Shown piece by piece: positions 15,702 through 24,157 of a stretch of 64,000 nt of DNA. The stretch's first letter is position 1; every line of letters starts with the position of its first letter. The stretch comes from Chryseobacterium vaccae (GTDB taxonomy: Bacteria; Bacteroidota; Bacteroidia; Flavobacteriales; Weeksellaceae), in the NCBI RefSeq assembly GCF_009602705.1, contig NZ_VSWH01000001.1, positions 4,265,001-4,329,000 of the forward strand. Reading direction: 5' to 3'. The notes below the pieces were generated by a model, which saw only the letters and a list, made by a program, of their open reading frames with translations, had not been told where the DNA came from and did not search any database. The position numbers and the translations under genes are program-made.

Positions 15702-16478
15702 TTATTGGCTCATTTTCGTGATTACCAGTACAAATGAAGATCTTGCATTAAGATTACTGTTGGTAAATCCGTTCCCGGTATCAAACTCGAACCTTTGTTT
15801 AAACGTTAAGGGAGCTGCTATCGTCAAAAAATAGGTTCCCTGGAAAAACGTAAAGGAGCTGGAGAGCTCACACATTTTGTTTTGCTCCGTGATGACAGCT
15901 GTACCGGCGGAGTTCGTCAGATAAGAACGTGTACAGGTAAAATTCTGAGACAGATATTGGGTATTGGCAGGTCCGCTGTTATTATTCGCATTGCTGGTAT
16001 CTACAGAATATCGGATGATATAGGTTCCGGCTGGAATCGTAATGGATGAGGTATCGGAACCAAGAGAAGCTCCCGTAATCTTATTGGAAGCAACCGTAAA
16101 TCCTGTAAGCGTATTATTGGTGCTGTTAGCCGGAATAAGAGTACCCGAACCTATTGTCAGAGACATGCTCTGAGGTTCTGCTCCCGCAAGAATAGCGCGC
16201 TGCCATTGATTTCTGATCCAGACATAGTACCCTTTGGGGTGAACAGATACCCCTCCCTTATTATAGATCATCAAACCGTCCGTAGGATTAGATACCGGAC
16301 TGCTTGTGCTGTTCAGCGTGATGAGGTCATATTGTGGAAAAAGTACCCCTTTGTTGGTTGAATTAATATCCAGAACACTACCCGCTCCAGGAACATTTGT
16401 ATTAATGCCAACCTGCGCTTTTGCTGTTATGCTGACAAAAAAAACAGCCATACAGATGATATAAATATGTTTTTTCAT
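15702..16478 (-). CDS. Secreted surface protein, paralogue C of three
   Basis: This 258-residue protein has a Sec signal peptide (residues 1-21, ending AKAQ), followed by VGINTNVPGAGSVLDINSTNKGVLFPQ. That block (GINT..P..S.LDI.STNKG.L.P) is common to many exported Bacteroidota proteins and recalls tail-fibre or head-fibre tip sequences. A second shared block reads NPTDGLMIYNKGG...YYVWIRNQWQ. The remaining part (about 100-258) is beta-rich and differs among the three paralogues. There is no T9SS sorting domain. It is the last gene of an operon with 16491-17312 and 17324-18430; the gap to the previous gene is 12 nt. Function is unknown; an envelope or extracellular role is likely. Confidence 0.82.
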   Translation of the reverse strand: MKKHIYIICMAVFFVSITAKAQVGINTNVPGAGSVLDINSTNKGVLFPQYDLITLNSTSSPVSNPTDGLMIYNKGGVSVHPKGYYVWIRNQWQRAILAGAEPQSMSLTIGSGTLIPANSTNNTLTGFTVASNKITGASLGSDTSSITIPAGTYIIRYSVDTSNANNNSGPANTQYLSQNFTCTRSYLTNSAGTAVITEQNKMCELSSSFTFFQGTYFLTIAAPLTFKQRFEFDTGNGFTNSNLNARSSFVLVITKMSQ

Positions 16479-16490
16479 TTCTTTGATAGT

Positions 16491-17312
16491 TTATTGATTA
16501 AGTGCAGACCGCTGAATATCAACCTTTGTATTGGTGATAATGATCTCACCGTTGTTAGGAGTAGTACCCCCGGATCCCATTTGATAGGTCCCTCCCGCGT
16601 CATGCGCTATGGAAGGCATCAGATTAATAGGAGTGGTGGATGTTGTTACAAAAGAAAAACTCAGATTAAGTGTATGGGTTTTATTACTGGCAATAGACTG
16701 GGCATTGATGCTGATTGTTTTACCATATTGTGTATTGGTTGCAGGATCCCAAAGTCTTACAAGATACTGATGAAGATGTACAGGTGTATTTCCAATACCC
16801 GCAGAACTGCTTTCCAGGGTTGTTTTGATATTCAGACATACATTCACAAGATACCCGCTGTTTCCGGGAAGAGTAATGGCTCCGGTAGCAGTGCTGTATG
16901 AAGCCCCGATATCATTGGATACAACAGTCAGGGCAGCATCAGTAAAATCTTTATAAATACCGTTGTTAAGGCTGCCTAATATCGGGTAATCAGTATTTCT
17001 CTGAAGGATCATATAGCTTACCAGATTATAGGTGTCAGCAATCTGGCTCCAGCGGTTATTTTTCCATAAATATAATCCGGGACTGATAGAGTTTCCTTTA
17101 TTGTAAACCAGAAGCCCTTCAGCAGGATTGTTTATCGGGGTTGTATTATTTAAAATATCCACAATGTCCACCCTTGGAAGCAGCACCCCTTTATTGGTAG
17201 ATTCGGTTACCTCCAGAACAGCAGAAGCATTCACACTCGTTTTCCCAATAGCAACTTGCGCATAAAATAACTGAACTATTAATAAAAATAGCAGCATATA
17301 ATTTCTTTTCAT
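16491..17312 (-). CDS. Secreted surface protein, paralogue B of three
   Basis: This 273-residue protein has a signal peptide (residues 1-19, LLFLLIVQLFYAQ) and then VAIGKTSVNASAVLEVTESTNKGVLLPRV, which is a variant of the VGINT...LDI.STNKGVL block. The second conserved block is NPAEGLLVYNKGNSISPGLYLWKNNRWSQ. The C-terminal half is beta-rich with many Thr, Asn and Ser residues and has no catalytic motif that I can see. It lies between two paralogues with 11- and 12-nt gaps, so the three are made from one mRNA. It may be a structural subunit, possibly an adhesin-like or fibre protein, but this is inferred only from the repeat-like N-terminal motif. Confidence 0.82.
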   Translation of the reverse strand: MKRNYMLLFLLIVQLFYAQVAIGKTSVNASAVLEVTESTNKGVLLPRVDIVDILNNTTPINNPAEGLLVYNKGNSISPGLYLWKNNRWSQIADTYNLVSYMILQRNTDYPILGSLNNGIYKDFTDAALTVVSNDIGASYSTATGAITLPGNSGYLVNVCLNIKTTLESSSAGIGNTPVHLHQYLVRLWDPATNTQYGKTISINAQSIASNKTHTLNLSFSFVTTSTTPINLMPSIAHDAGGTYQMGSGGTTPNNGEIIITNTKVDIQRSALNQ

Positions 17313-17323
17313 ATTGTAAGTGT

Positions 17324-18430
17324 TTAAATTTTAGATATTTTGATGTAAGATCCGGTTGGAATTACATTAACAAGGTCATAGAACGTACTGTTCTGCATTC
17401 TCCCGAATCTCAGTCTCAACCCTCCAATGATATTGGCGTTCGCATTAGCCGGAACACTATAATAATAGGACCAGGAAGCCAGATGATTGGTGCTGGTTTT
17501 AGAAACAATCGGAATTTCTTTTCTTGTATTAACTCCTGCGGTAAACGTATTGGTAGAATTATTATAAGTATCCCCATAAAAATCTATAAAATATCCCATC
17601 AGGTAATAGGAGCTTCCAGTTAAAGGAGCAGTTCCGCCCTGTCCGGAAGGGTTTTCCGGTGGGGAATTAAGATTCAGGTTCACTTCTACTAAATAATTTC
17701 CCTGGGGAAGAACCAAGGAGTAGCCTCCTGACAAGGTATTCTGTACTACCTTAAAACCATTGATGTTGGAAACCCCTGAAATAGAAGGGGGATTCACAAG
17801 AAGCAGTGTATTAACACCGGCAGCAGCATTATCCAGAGCAGATAAAGAACCTGTAAAATCCAGATAAGCTACCTTAGGAGTATCTTCAGCATCTATAGTA
17901 CTCTGCCAGCGGCCTAAAGTGCTGTTGAAAATATGCAGCGCCTTATTATTACTGTTGGTTCCTCCATTAAAAGCAATAAGTCCGTTGGCTGGACCATTAA
18001 CCGGTGTTGTTGTGCTGCTGAGGCTGGCAAGGTTAAGATTGGGAAGAAGAAGTCCTTTGTTTCCTCCCGATACCGTAACTGATGGAGCAGAAGTATAGCC
18101 ACTTCCTCCGTTGTTGAGAGTGATCCCTGTTACAACACCATTTGAAATGACAGCTGTGGCGCGAGCTTTATTTCCGCCGTTTACAATCGTTCCGCCTCCG
18201 TAGAAACTAACCGTTGGTGCAGAAATATAGCCGCTTCCTCCGTTTGTTACGGTAATACCGGTAACAGCACCGCCTGAAACAGTTGCCGTTGCGATTGCTG
18301 GTATTCCGTTGAAATTTTCAATGTGCAGAATGGCACTGGGGTCCGGTGTGGACGTGTTGATTCCTACATTTCCGCTTTGGGCTAATGCCGCTGCTGCGAA
18401 AAATGTACTTACGAAATTAATAATTTTCAT
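17324..18430 (-). CDS. Secreted surface protein, paralogue A with GGSGY repeats
   Basis: This 368-residue protein has a signal peptide (residues 1-18), the GNVGINTSTPDPSAILHIEN motif (about 20-39), and then an insertion not found in the other two. The insertion has two copies of a 45-residue unit, ATA...G.VTGIT..NGGSGY.SAP.V...GG (about 48-90 and 88-130), as seen in tail-fibre-like and adhesin-like proteins. After it the common block resumes (KGLLLPNLNLASLSSTTTPVNGPANGLIAFN). The C-terminal region (about 190-368) is beta-rich. It is the first gene of the three-gene operon. The 534-bp AT-rich region upstream probably holds its promoter, but I could not identify a clear TAnnTTTG element. Confidence 0.8.
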   Translation of the reverse strand: MKIINFVSTFFAAAALAQSGNVGINTSTPDPSAILHIENFNGIPAIATATVSGGAVTGITVTNGGSGYISAPTVSFYGGGTIVNGGNKARATAVISNGVVTGITLNNGGSGYTSAPSVTVSGGNKGLLLPNLNLASLSSTTTPVNGPANGLIAFNGGTNSNNKALHIFNSTLGRWQSTIDAEDTPKVAYLDFTGSLSALDNAAAGVNTLLLVNPPSISGVSNINGFKVVQNTLSGGYSLVLPQGNYLVEVNLNLNSPPENPSGQGGTAPLTGSSYYLMGYFIDFYGDTYNNSTNTFTAGVNTRKEIPIVSKTSTNHLASWSYYYSVPANANANIIGGLRLRFGRMQNSTFYDLVNVIPTGSYIKISKI

Positions 18431-18964
18431 CTGTACTATGTTTAATAAGAAATATTTTTAATTTAATTGTGTCTTAATGTGTGTTTATTTTAATGCAAAT
18501 TACATAAAATAAATTATATATTAATGAATTTTTCGCATTTTAAAATGTTAAACATTGTGTTTTATTCAATAAAAAGTGATAATTTTAATTTTATGTTTAA
18601 TATTTTTCACAAAATATTGATAAATTGTTATAACGTAAATGTTTACTGTTGAAAGATTTTTTATGATAAACTTAAAATAACTTAAGTTTTTATAACTTTT
18701 TTTAACATTTTAAGTCCTTTTTATGAGAGTTTTGTTATGGTAAATCAGGTTGGGATTTTTTTTGAAAATAGAGGTCCTGATGAAGGGAAATCCGGGAAAA
18801 TAATCATATAATCACTATTTTCAATGAAAATCTATTGATACTTTCCATCACATTTTTTTGCGGAAACCGAAAGAATTTTTCCGTCAAAAAATAACGTGTT
18901 AAAATCGTTAAACGCGTTATTTTTTATAAAACTTTTCCCGAAATTTGAAGTAAAATTTTAGATT
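18431..18964. other. 534-bp divergent AT-rich regulatory region upstream of mqo
   Basis: No credible gene is seen. It must hold the promoters of the surface-protein operon (minus) and of mqo (plus). It contains small inverted repeats (AACTTAAAATAACTTAAGTTTT near 18669-18691) and a strong hairpin at 18886-18925. Confidence 0.6.
18886..18925 (+). promoter_or_regulatory. Strong hairpin in the mqo leader
   Basis: AAAAAATAACGTGTT and AACGCGTTATTTTTT are 15-base arms with only one non-Watson-Crick pair (G-U), around AAAATCGTTA. The right arm ends in a T-tract, so it has the form of an intrinsic terminator, 40 nt before the mqo ATG and with no plus-strand gene upstream. It may be an attenuator of mqo or a terminator or operator working in the other direction. 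Confidence 0.5.
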
Positions 18965-20470
18965 ATGTCACAATCGCTTACAAGCAGAACACCGAAACCC
19001 AAGTACGATGTTGTCCTGATAGGTGGCGGAATTATGAGCGCCACTTTAGCAACACTGCTACACGAATTTGATCCTGAACTGGAAATTGCAATATTTGAAA
19101 GGCTTGGAAGGTTTGCTAAGGAAAGCACCGCAGCCTGGAATAACGCGGGAACAGGACACTCTGCTTTTTGTGAACTTAATTATACCCCTGAAAAACCAGA
19201 CGGAACCATTGATATTACCAAAGCAGAAAGCATTGCCGAACAGTTCGAAATTTCAAAACAGTTCTGGTCATATCTGGTTACTAAAGGATATATTCAGGAT
19301 CCCAAGGATTTTATCAACTCGTGTCCGCATATGAGTTTGGTATTCGGTGAAAAAGAAGCAGAATACCTCAGAAAACGTCACGAGAAAATGTCAGAATCTG
19401 TTTTGTTCTCCGGTATGGAATATTCTACTGACCATGAGCAGCTTAAAGAATGGATTCCTCTGGTAATGAGTAAAAGAAACGGATCCGAAGTAATGGCTGC
19501 TACCAAAATGGATATGGGAACAGATGTAAACTTTGGAACTTTGACCAGAAAAATGGGAAGACATTTGCTTGAAGATTCCAATGTTGAGGTTTTCCTGTAT
19601 CATGAGGTGAAAGATATAGATCCTAGAGAGGACGGAAAGTGGGAGATGAAGGTAAAGGACAGAATTCATAGTCATCAGCAGGAAGTGGTTGCTGATTTTG
19701 TATTTATCGGGGCCGGAGGATACGCACTTCCGCTGTTGGATAGTTCAGATATTAAAGAAAGTGAAGGATATGGAGGTTTCCCGGTTTCAGGACAGTGGCT
19801 GGTAAGTCATAATCAGGAATTGGTAGAGAAACACCATGCCAAAGTATATACACAGGCCACAGTAGATGCTCCGCCAATGTCGGTTCCTCACCTTGATCTT
19901 AGAATTATTGATGGCAAAAAAGCCCTTCTATTTGGCCCTTTTGCTGGGTTTTCTACCAAATTCCTGAAAGAAGGAAGTTATCTTGATCTGCCGGAAAGCG
20001 TTAATACGAAGAATTTAAGATCATTATTCGGAGCATGGTGGCATAACATTCCTCTTACCAAATACCTTATCCAGCAGGTTGCGATGACAAAATCCCAAAG
20101 AATGCAGCACCTGAGAGAATTCATCAAAGATGCCAAAGAAGAAGACTGGGAGCTTAAAGTAGCAGGGCAGAGGGTACAGATCATTAAAAAAGATGAGAAA
20201 GAAGGCGGTAAACTGGAATTCGGAACAGAAGTGGTTGTGAATAAAAAAGGAACGATTGCTTCTCTTCTCGGAGCTTCACCGGGAGCTTCCACAGCGGTAT
20301 ATGCCATGTTAAATGTTCTTGAAAAATGTTTCCCTGAAAAACTGAATGGCGAATGGCGAGAAAAGCTGCTGGAAATGGTTCCTTCTTATGGACAAAAACT
20401 GGCTGATCATCCGGAGCTTACCGAGAAGCTGAGAAACTATACCAAAGAAAAATTAGAATTAGAATATTAA
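18965..20470 (+). CDS. mqo: Malate:quinone oxidoreductase
   Basis: This 501-residue FAD-dependent peripheral membrane enzyme oxidises malate to oxaloacetate and passes electrons to quinone. It has the FAD-binding motif DVVLIGGGIMSATLATLL (near 15-32), the family signature ESTAAWNNAGTGHSAFCELNYTPE (near 53-76), and the C-terminal GASPGAST block (near 438-445). The length is standard. It replaces or supports NAD-dependent malate dehydrogenase in the TCA cycle. The leader carries a 15-bp hairpin that may control transcription. A repeat-rich hairpin follows the stop (20479-20546) and may be the 3' end of the transcript. Confidence 0.97.
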   Translation: MSQSLTSRTPKPKYDVVLIGGGIMSATLATLLHEFDPELEIAIFERLGRFAKESTAAWNNAGTGHSAFCELNYTPEKPDGTIDITKAESIAEQFEISKQFWSYLVTKGYIQDPKDFINSCPHMSLVFGEKEAEYLRKRHEKMSESVLFSGMEYSTDHEQLKEWIPLVMSKRNGSEVMAATKMDMGTDVNFGTLTRKMGRHLLEDSNVEVFLYHEVKDIDPREDGKWEMKVKDRIHSHQQEVVADFVFIGAGGYALPLLDSSDIKESEGYGGFPVSGQWLVSHNQELVEKHHAKVYTQATVDAPPMSVPHLDLRIIDGKKALLFGPFAGFSTKFLKEGSYLDLPESVNTKNLRSLFGAWWHNIPLTKYLIQQVAMTKSQRMQHLREFIKDAKEEDWELKVAGQRVQIIKKDEKEGGKLEFGTEVVVNKKGTIASLLGASPGASTAVYAMLNVLEKCFPEKLNGEWREKLLEMVPSYGQKLADHPELTEKLRNYTKEKLELEY

Positions 20471-20478
20471 CATAAGCG

Positions 20479-20546
20479 ATGGGCAATGGGGAATAAGTAA
20501 TCAGGATACATTACCCATTACTCATTGCCTATTACCCATTACTAAT
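20479..20546. repeat. ATTAC(C/T)CATTAC-type repeat forming an imperfect hairpin
   Basis: The left arm (20479-20501, ATGGGCAATGGGGAATAAGT...) pairs with the right arm (20510-20532, ATTACCCATTACTCATTGCC...) at roughly 18 of 23 positions. A further copy ATTACCCATTACTAAT follows. A related stretch is at 25551-25590. These look like REP-like dispersed repeats. Confidence 0.55.
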
Positions 20547-20552
20547 AAAAAA

Positions 20553-20954
20553 GTGGAAGAAGTTGTTGTAAAGCCAATCATTGTAAAAGAACTCCTGGAA
20601 TCTCTTCAGACCAAGATAGAAGAGGAAAAGCAGGTCATTGTACACTGCTGTTTTCCGGCATCACCATTTTTAGGAAATCTGATCAGGATTTGGAATTCAA
20701 CCTATCTTTTTGATAACCAGTCTGAACATAAAAGCAGCCTCATTCATGCCGAAAATATTACCATATATCCCAATTGGACGCCCGTTCCCTTTATGCAGGA
20801 TTTTTGGTTTACGCTGATCTTTTCAGGCCTTCCCCAGGACTGTAAAAGTTTTGACCTGAAAGAAGTAATTCCTGAAGAAGGCGGTTTTTTTGTGGAATCT
20901 ATCAAAAGAAACTCACTTGATGTTTACCGGGTGAAAATTTCAGAATCTTATTAA
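20553..20954 (+). CDS. Hypothetical protein
   Basis: This 133-residue protein has a GTG start at 20553, right after a repeat-rich hairpin. I do not recognise a family with certainty. It has a hydrophobic-polar pattern typical of a small alpha/beta protein, with ITPVVHCCFPAS-like strand (VIVHCCFPASPFLGNLIRIWNSTYL, about 28-52) and HAENITIYPNWTPVPFMQDFWFTLIFSGLP (about 66-95) which is rich in Trp and Phe. No signal peptide is present. It is followed after 4 nt by the adenylyltransferase-like gene and is probably translated with it. Its base composition is like its neighbours, so it is likely a real gene. Confidence 0.65.
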   Translation: MEEVVVKPIIVKELLESLQTKIEEEKQVIVHCCFPASPFLGNLIRIWNSTYLFDNQSEHKSSLIHAENITIYPNWTPVPFMQDFWFTLIFSGLPQDCKSFDLKEVIPEEGGFFVESIKRNSLDVYRVKISESY

Positions 20955-20958
20955 ATCT

Positions 20959-21825
20959 ATGAAAACAAGAGAAGAAAAACTGAAACAGATTATCAGCTGG
21001 GCAGAAGATAACCCGGACGTTCGTGCCGTCTTGCTCACGAGCTCACTGGTGAATCCCTATGCTCCCGTAGATGATTTCAGCGACCTTGATGTGGAACTTG
21101 TTTTTGAAAACAGGGCGCCTTATGAAATCCATAATGACTGGCTTTCACTTTTTGGAACTCCTATCTCCATGATAGAAGAAGATGACCGTGTTTTTGAAGG
21201 AAAGCACGCAATGAAAATGGTGCTGTATCGGGATCATGTAAAAGTTGATTTCAAACTTTACCAAAAAGAAGATTTTCTGGCAGAAATTCAACAGGATTCC
21301 CTTCCCGAAGATTGGGATGTGGGATATAAAATTCTGGTTGATAAAGATGATCTGACTAAAGAACTAAAACCTCCAACCTATCAGTCTGTGATGATTCACA
21401 AACCGAAGGAAGAGGATTTTAATAAACTGATCAACGACTTCTGGTGGGATACAACCTATGTGGCTAAATGCCTTCAGCGTGGCGATATTTTTTACGCAAA
21501 ATTCATGACTGAAAATGTGATAAGAACAGACTATCTGGTTCCACTCATAGAATGGCATATTGGAGAATCACAGGGCTGGAATAATATCACCACCAATAAA
21601 CACGGAAGACTTTTCCCGAAATACCTTCCTGAAGATTTATGGAATAGAGTAGAATCCACCTTCTCAGGAAGTAATATTGAAGATAACTGGATTTCTTTGT
21701 TAGCTTTTGCAGATCTCGTTCATGAACTGGGTGCTGCTTTGGCCCAAAAGCTTAATTTTATCTATCCCACTAAGCTAGAAGAGGATATCCGGAACTATCT
21801 TGCAGAAGTCAAAGCAATGCTTTAA
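20959..21825 (+). CDS. Aminoglycoside 6-adenylyltransferase-like protein (AadE/AadK family)
   Basis: This 288-residue protein matches the aminoglycoside 6-adenylyltransferase family in length and pattern. The nucleotidyltransferase motif is VRAVLLTSSLVNPYAPVDDFSDLDVELVF (about 20-48): the usual NGSR reads TSSL, but the DxD (DLD) is kept. A later aspartate (VKVDFKLYQ) is the expected third acidic residue. The family moves AMP from ATP to streptomycin-type antibiotics in known members. Chromosomal members in environmental Bacteroidota may have other substrates, and the changed NGSR motif supports caution. It overlaps the convergent oxidase gene by 4 nt. It is cytoplasmic. Confidence 0.8.
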   Translation: MKTREEKLKQIISWAEDNPDVRAVLLTSSLVNPYAPVDDFSDLDVELVFENRAPYEIHNDWLSLFGTPISMIEEDDRVFEGKHAMKMVLYRDHVKVDFKLYQKEDFLAEIQQDSLPEDWDVGYKILVDKDDLTKELKPPTYQSVMIHKPKEEDFNKLINDFWWDTTYVAKCLQRGDIFYAKFMTENVIRTDYLVPLIEWHIGESQGWNNITTNKHGRLFPKYLPEDLWNRVESTFSGSNIEDNWISLLAFADLVHELGAALAQKLNFIYPTKLEEDIRNYLAEVKAML

Positions 21826-23408
21826 TTATAAACGAATTCATTCTGCCTGATCAGATTTTCTATACAGTATTCTGCAATAGCCGTAATTGTTACAAATGGA
21901 TTGACGCCAATGGTTCCCGGAATTAAAGACCCGTCCAGAACATAAAGGTTCTCATGCTTTTTCAGCTTTCCGTATTCATTGGTGGCTTCTCCCAAAACAC
22001 AGCCGCCGAGCGGATGATAGCATATATCAGCTCCGAATCCGTTCTTAAAAAGGAGATGACTTCTTGTACCGCCATTAGCCTTGTTCATTTTTTTTATAAA
22101 ATAATCTGCATTGTCTCTCATTTTGGCAGTATGCTGTTCATTCCAGTCCAATACCAGTTCGCTTTTATCAGGATTATAAGTTACTTCTCCTTTTTTGTCA
22201 ACCCTATTGATCAGTAAATACAAAGCGGTGGCAACGTCCATTCCCATAGGTAATGGTGCAATCTCTGTGAAAAAAGGATGTTCAGGATCATCCCAATTGT
22301 CAATCCCACCTACAGGAATTGTAGATTGTTTGGATCCCGTTCCGCCGGATAAAGGTTTAACCCAATTTCTTCCCGTCATAAAATTACCATTGTTACCCCA
22401 GTTTTTCCCGATACGTTCATGAACAGGAAATCCGTTTACAGCCTGAGAATGTAACAATAGTTTTAGCGTTCCCATAGTTCCTGCTGCAAGGATCAGCTTT
22501 TTGCAGTTGAATATTTTATCAGAAACCGATGCTCCGGAAGTATCAGTTTCCTGAACTTTTAAAGTATAGGTCTGGTCATCATTCAGTTTAATATAATCCA
22601 CACGGTGAAGGTCAAGGATTTCCAGGTTTCCCGTTGCCATTGCTTTTTTCAGATAGGTTTTATCCAGGCTGTTTTTACCGTGGTTGTTTCCGTAAATCAC
22701 TTCCGTGTTGAGTGCAGAACGGGGAACTTCATTTTTGTATTCCTTTTCCATATATTGAAAATCATAGACATTCGGAACCCGTATTGTTTTAAATCCGGCT
22801 TTGTGCGCTTCTGCTTCTCCCACTCTTGTAAATTGATAATAAGGACAGTCTTTCAGAAATTGTTCATTAATTACATTAACTTTCAGCTCTTCGTGCACAA
22901 GAGGGAAATAATGGTCATAAAATTTTTGAGTATCAAGGCTGGGAAAAACCTCTTTGAAATAGCTTTCTTTAGGAGTAACTGCCATACCTCCGTTGACTAG
23001 CGAACCGCCGCCAACCCCTCTGCCAGCCCAGATATTGATGTTTTCAAATTCCATCCGGTCCAGTGTTCCGGTAAATGGTGTCAGAGAGAATATATTCATA
23101 AACGGAGCAATCGTTTTATTTTTCAGCCATGCCGCACTTTTTCCGGGTTTGAGCAGATTGGAATAAGGAATTCCGGCTTTCTCCCAGTTAAGCCCCATTT
23201 CCAGAAGAACTACTTTTTTTCCGGATTCACAGAGACGTAATGCAGAAACAGCCCCTCCATAACCGCTTCCGATAATGATAATGGGAGCATCAATAATCTT
23301 TTTTTCAGACTGAGGCTGGGCAGCCTGAAACAAATTGGAATTAAGGAAATAAAATCCGGATACAGCCAAGAGGCCTGTCTTGATGAATTGCTTTCTGTTC
23401 ATAGGCAT
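21822..23408 (-). CDS. choA: Cholesterol oxidase (type I) / 3-beta-hydroxysteroid oxidase-like GMC enzyme
   Basis: This 528-residue exported flavoenzyme has a Tat-like leader with an R-K pair (NRKQFIKTGLLAVSG, residues 4-18), the FAD motif IIIGSGYGGAVSAL (about 44-57), and VGGGSLVNGGMAVTPKESYF, as in Streptomyces cholesterol oxidase. The three active-site residues of type I enzymes are all in place: Glu382 in FTEIAP, His465 in CYHPLGGC and Asn503 in GVNPFVT, with spacing 83 and 38 (86 and 38 in the Streptomyces enzyme as I recall it). It should oxidise 3-beta-hydroxysterols to 3-keto-4-ene products and make H2O2. It is a single gene with its end overlapping the neighbour. Cholesterol oxidase activity has been reported in Chryseobacterium gleum. 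The first two codons (MP) might not be used, since MNRKQ is an equal start. Confidence 0.9.
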   Translation of the reverse strand: MPMNRKQFIKTGLLAVSGFYFLNSNLFQAAQPQSEKKIIDAPIIIIGSGYGGAVSALRLCESGKKVVLLEMGLNWEKAGIPYSNLLKPGKSAAWLKNKTIAPFMNIFSLTPFTGTLDRMEFENINIWAGRGVGGGSLVNGGMAVTPKESYFKEVFPSLDTQKFYDHYFPLVHEELKVNVINEQFLKDCPYYQFTRVGEAEAHKAGFKTIRVPNVYDFQYMEKEYKNEVPRSALNTEVIYGNNHGKNSLDKTYLKKAMATGNLEILDLHRVDYIKLNDDQTYTLKVQETDTSGASVSDKIFNCKKLILAAGTMGTLKLLLHSQAVNGFPVHERIGKNWGNNGNFMTGRNWVKPLSGGTGSKQSTIPVGGIDNWDDPEHPFFTEIAPLPMGMDVATALYLLINRVDKKGEVTYNPDKSELVLDWNEQHTAKMRDNADYFIKKMNKANGGTRSHLLFKNGFGADICYHPLGGCVLGEATNEYGKLKKHENLYVLDGSLIPGTIGVNPFVTITAIAEYCIENLIRQNEFVYN

Positions 23409-23537
23409 TGCCTGTCAAAAAATATGCTAGGAAAAAAGGTTTGGGATTTATTTAAAACAGATTATGCTATTTTATCAGAATTTTAACTTTTCATACCGTT
23501 GGAAATTCATAGTTTTACTTATAATTTTAAATAGATC

Positions 23538-24155
23538 ATGAAAAAATATATCATTTTATTTCTGCTGTTTCCCCTGATGGTTTTCTCACAGAGAATCGTG
23601 TCAGGAGAAGTTATGGCTGTTAAGAAATTCCAGGAGGACCTTAATGCGGAATACAAAGATCCTAAACAGACCCCTTTGCGAGGGGATAATTTTACCAATT
23701 TTAAAGGACATCCTTTTTTTCCGTTCAGCCGGAAGTACAGAGTAATCGCAGAGCTGACCAGAACAAAAAATGCAGAACCTTTTGAATTACCTACTTCTTC
23801 GGGCAAAACAAAGAAATACAGAGAATATGGAAAAGTAAATTTTATGCTTAATGAAAAACCGTATACTCTTACCTTATATCAGAGCTTAGACCTCATGAAG
23901 CAGAAAAAATATAAAGATTATCTTTTCCTTCCTTTTCGTGATGAGACCAATGGCAAAGAAACCTACGGCGGCGGAAAATATATGGACCTGAAAATTCCGA
24001 AAGGAAACACCATTGTACTTGACTTTAACCAATCATACCAGCCATTCTGCGCATATAACGCTTATGATTACAACTGTCCGATCGTTCCTGAAGAAAATAA
24101 ACTTCCTGTGGAAATAAAAGCAGGGGTGATGTACGAAGATATTTATCATCATTAG
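23538..24155 (+). CDS. Secreted DUF1684 protein
   Basis: This 205-residue protein has a signal peptide (residues 1-17, ending VFSQ) and then a DUF1684 domain. Diagnostic segments are PLRGDNFTNFKGHPFFPFSRKYRVIAEL (near 47-74), GKETYGGGKYMDLKIPKGNTIVLDFNQSYQPFCAYNAYDYNCPIVPEENKLPVEIKAG (near 140-198). Family members are found in many bacteria and archaea; function is not known. The conserved NxAYNPxCAY-type segment recalls a binding site, but no activity is established. It is exported to the periplasm or beyond. The GNAT gene starts 2 nt after its stop, so the pair is an operon. Confidence 0.88.
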   Translation: MKKYIILFLLFPLMVFSQRIVSGEVMAVKKFQEDLNAEYKDPKQTPLRGDNFTNFKGHPFFPFSRKYRVIAELTRTKNAEPFELPTSSGKTKKYREYGKVNFMLNEKPYTLTLYQSLDLMKQKKYKDYLFLPFRDETNGKETYGGGKYMDLKIPKGNTIVLDFNQSYQPFCAYNAYDYNCPIVPEENKLPVEIKAGVMYEDIYHH

Positions 24156-24157
24156 TT

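Noticed and set aside
20479..20546. The ATTACCCATTAC repeats as a CRISPR array
   Set aside because: No regular repeat-spacer pattern and no cas genes in the window.
20959..21825. Reading the adenylyltransferase-like gene as an acquired resistance gene
   Set aside because: Base composition and tight packing with neighbours look native, and the NGSR motif is changed; no mobile-element signature is next to it.
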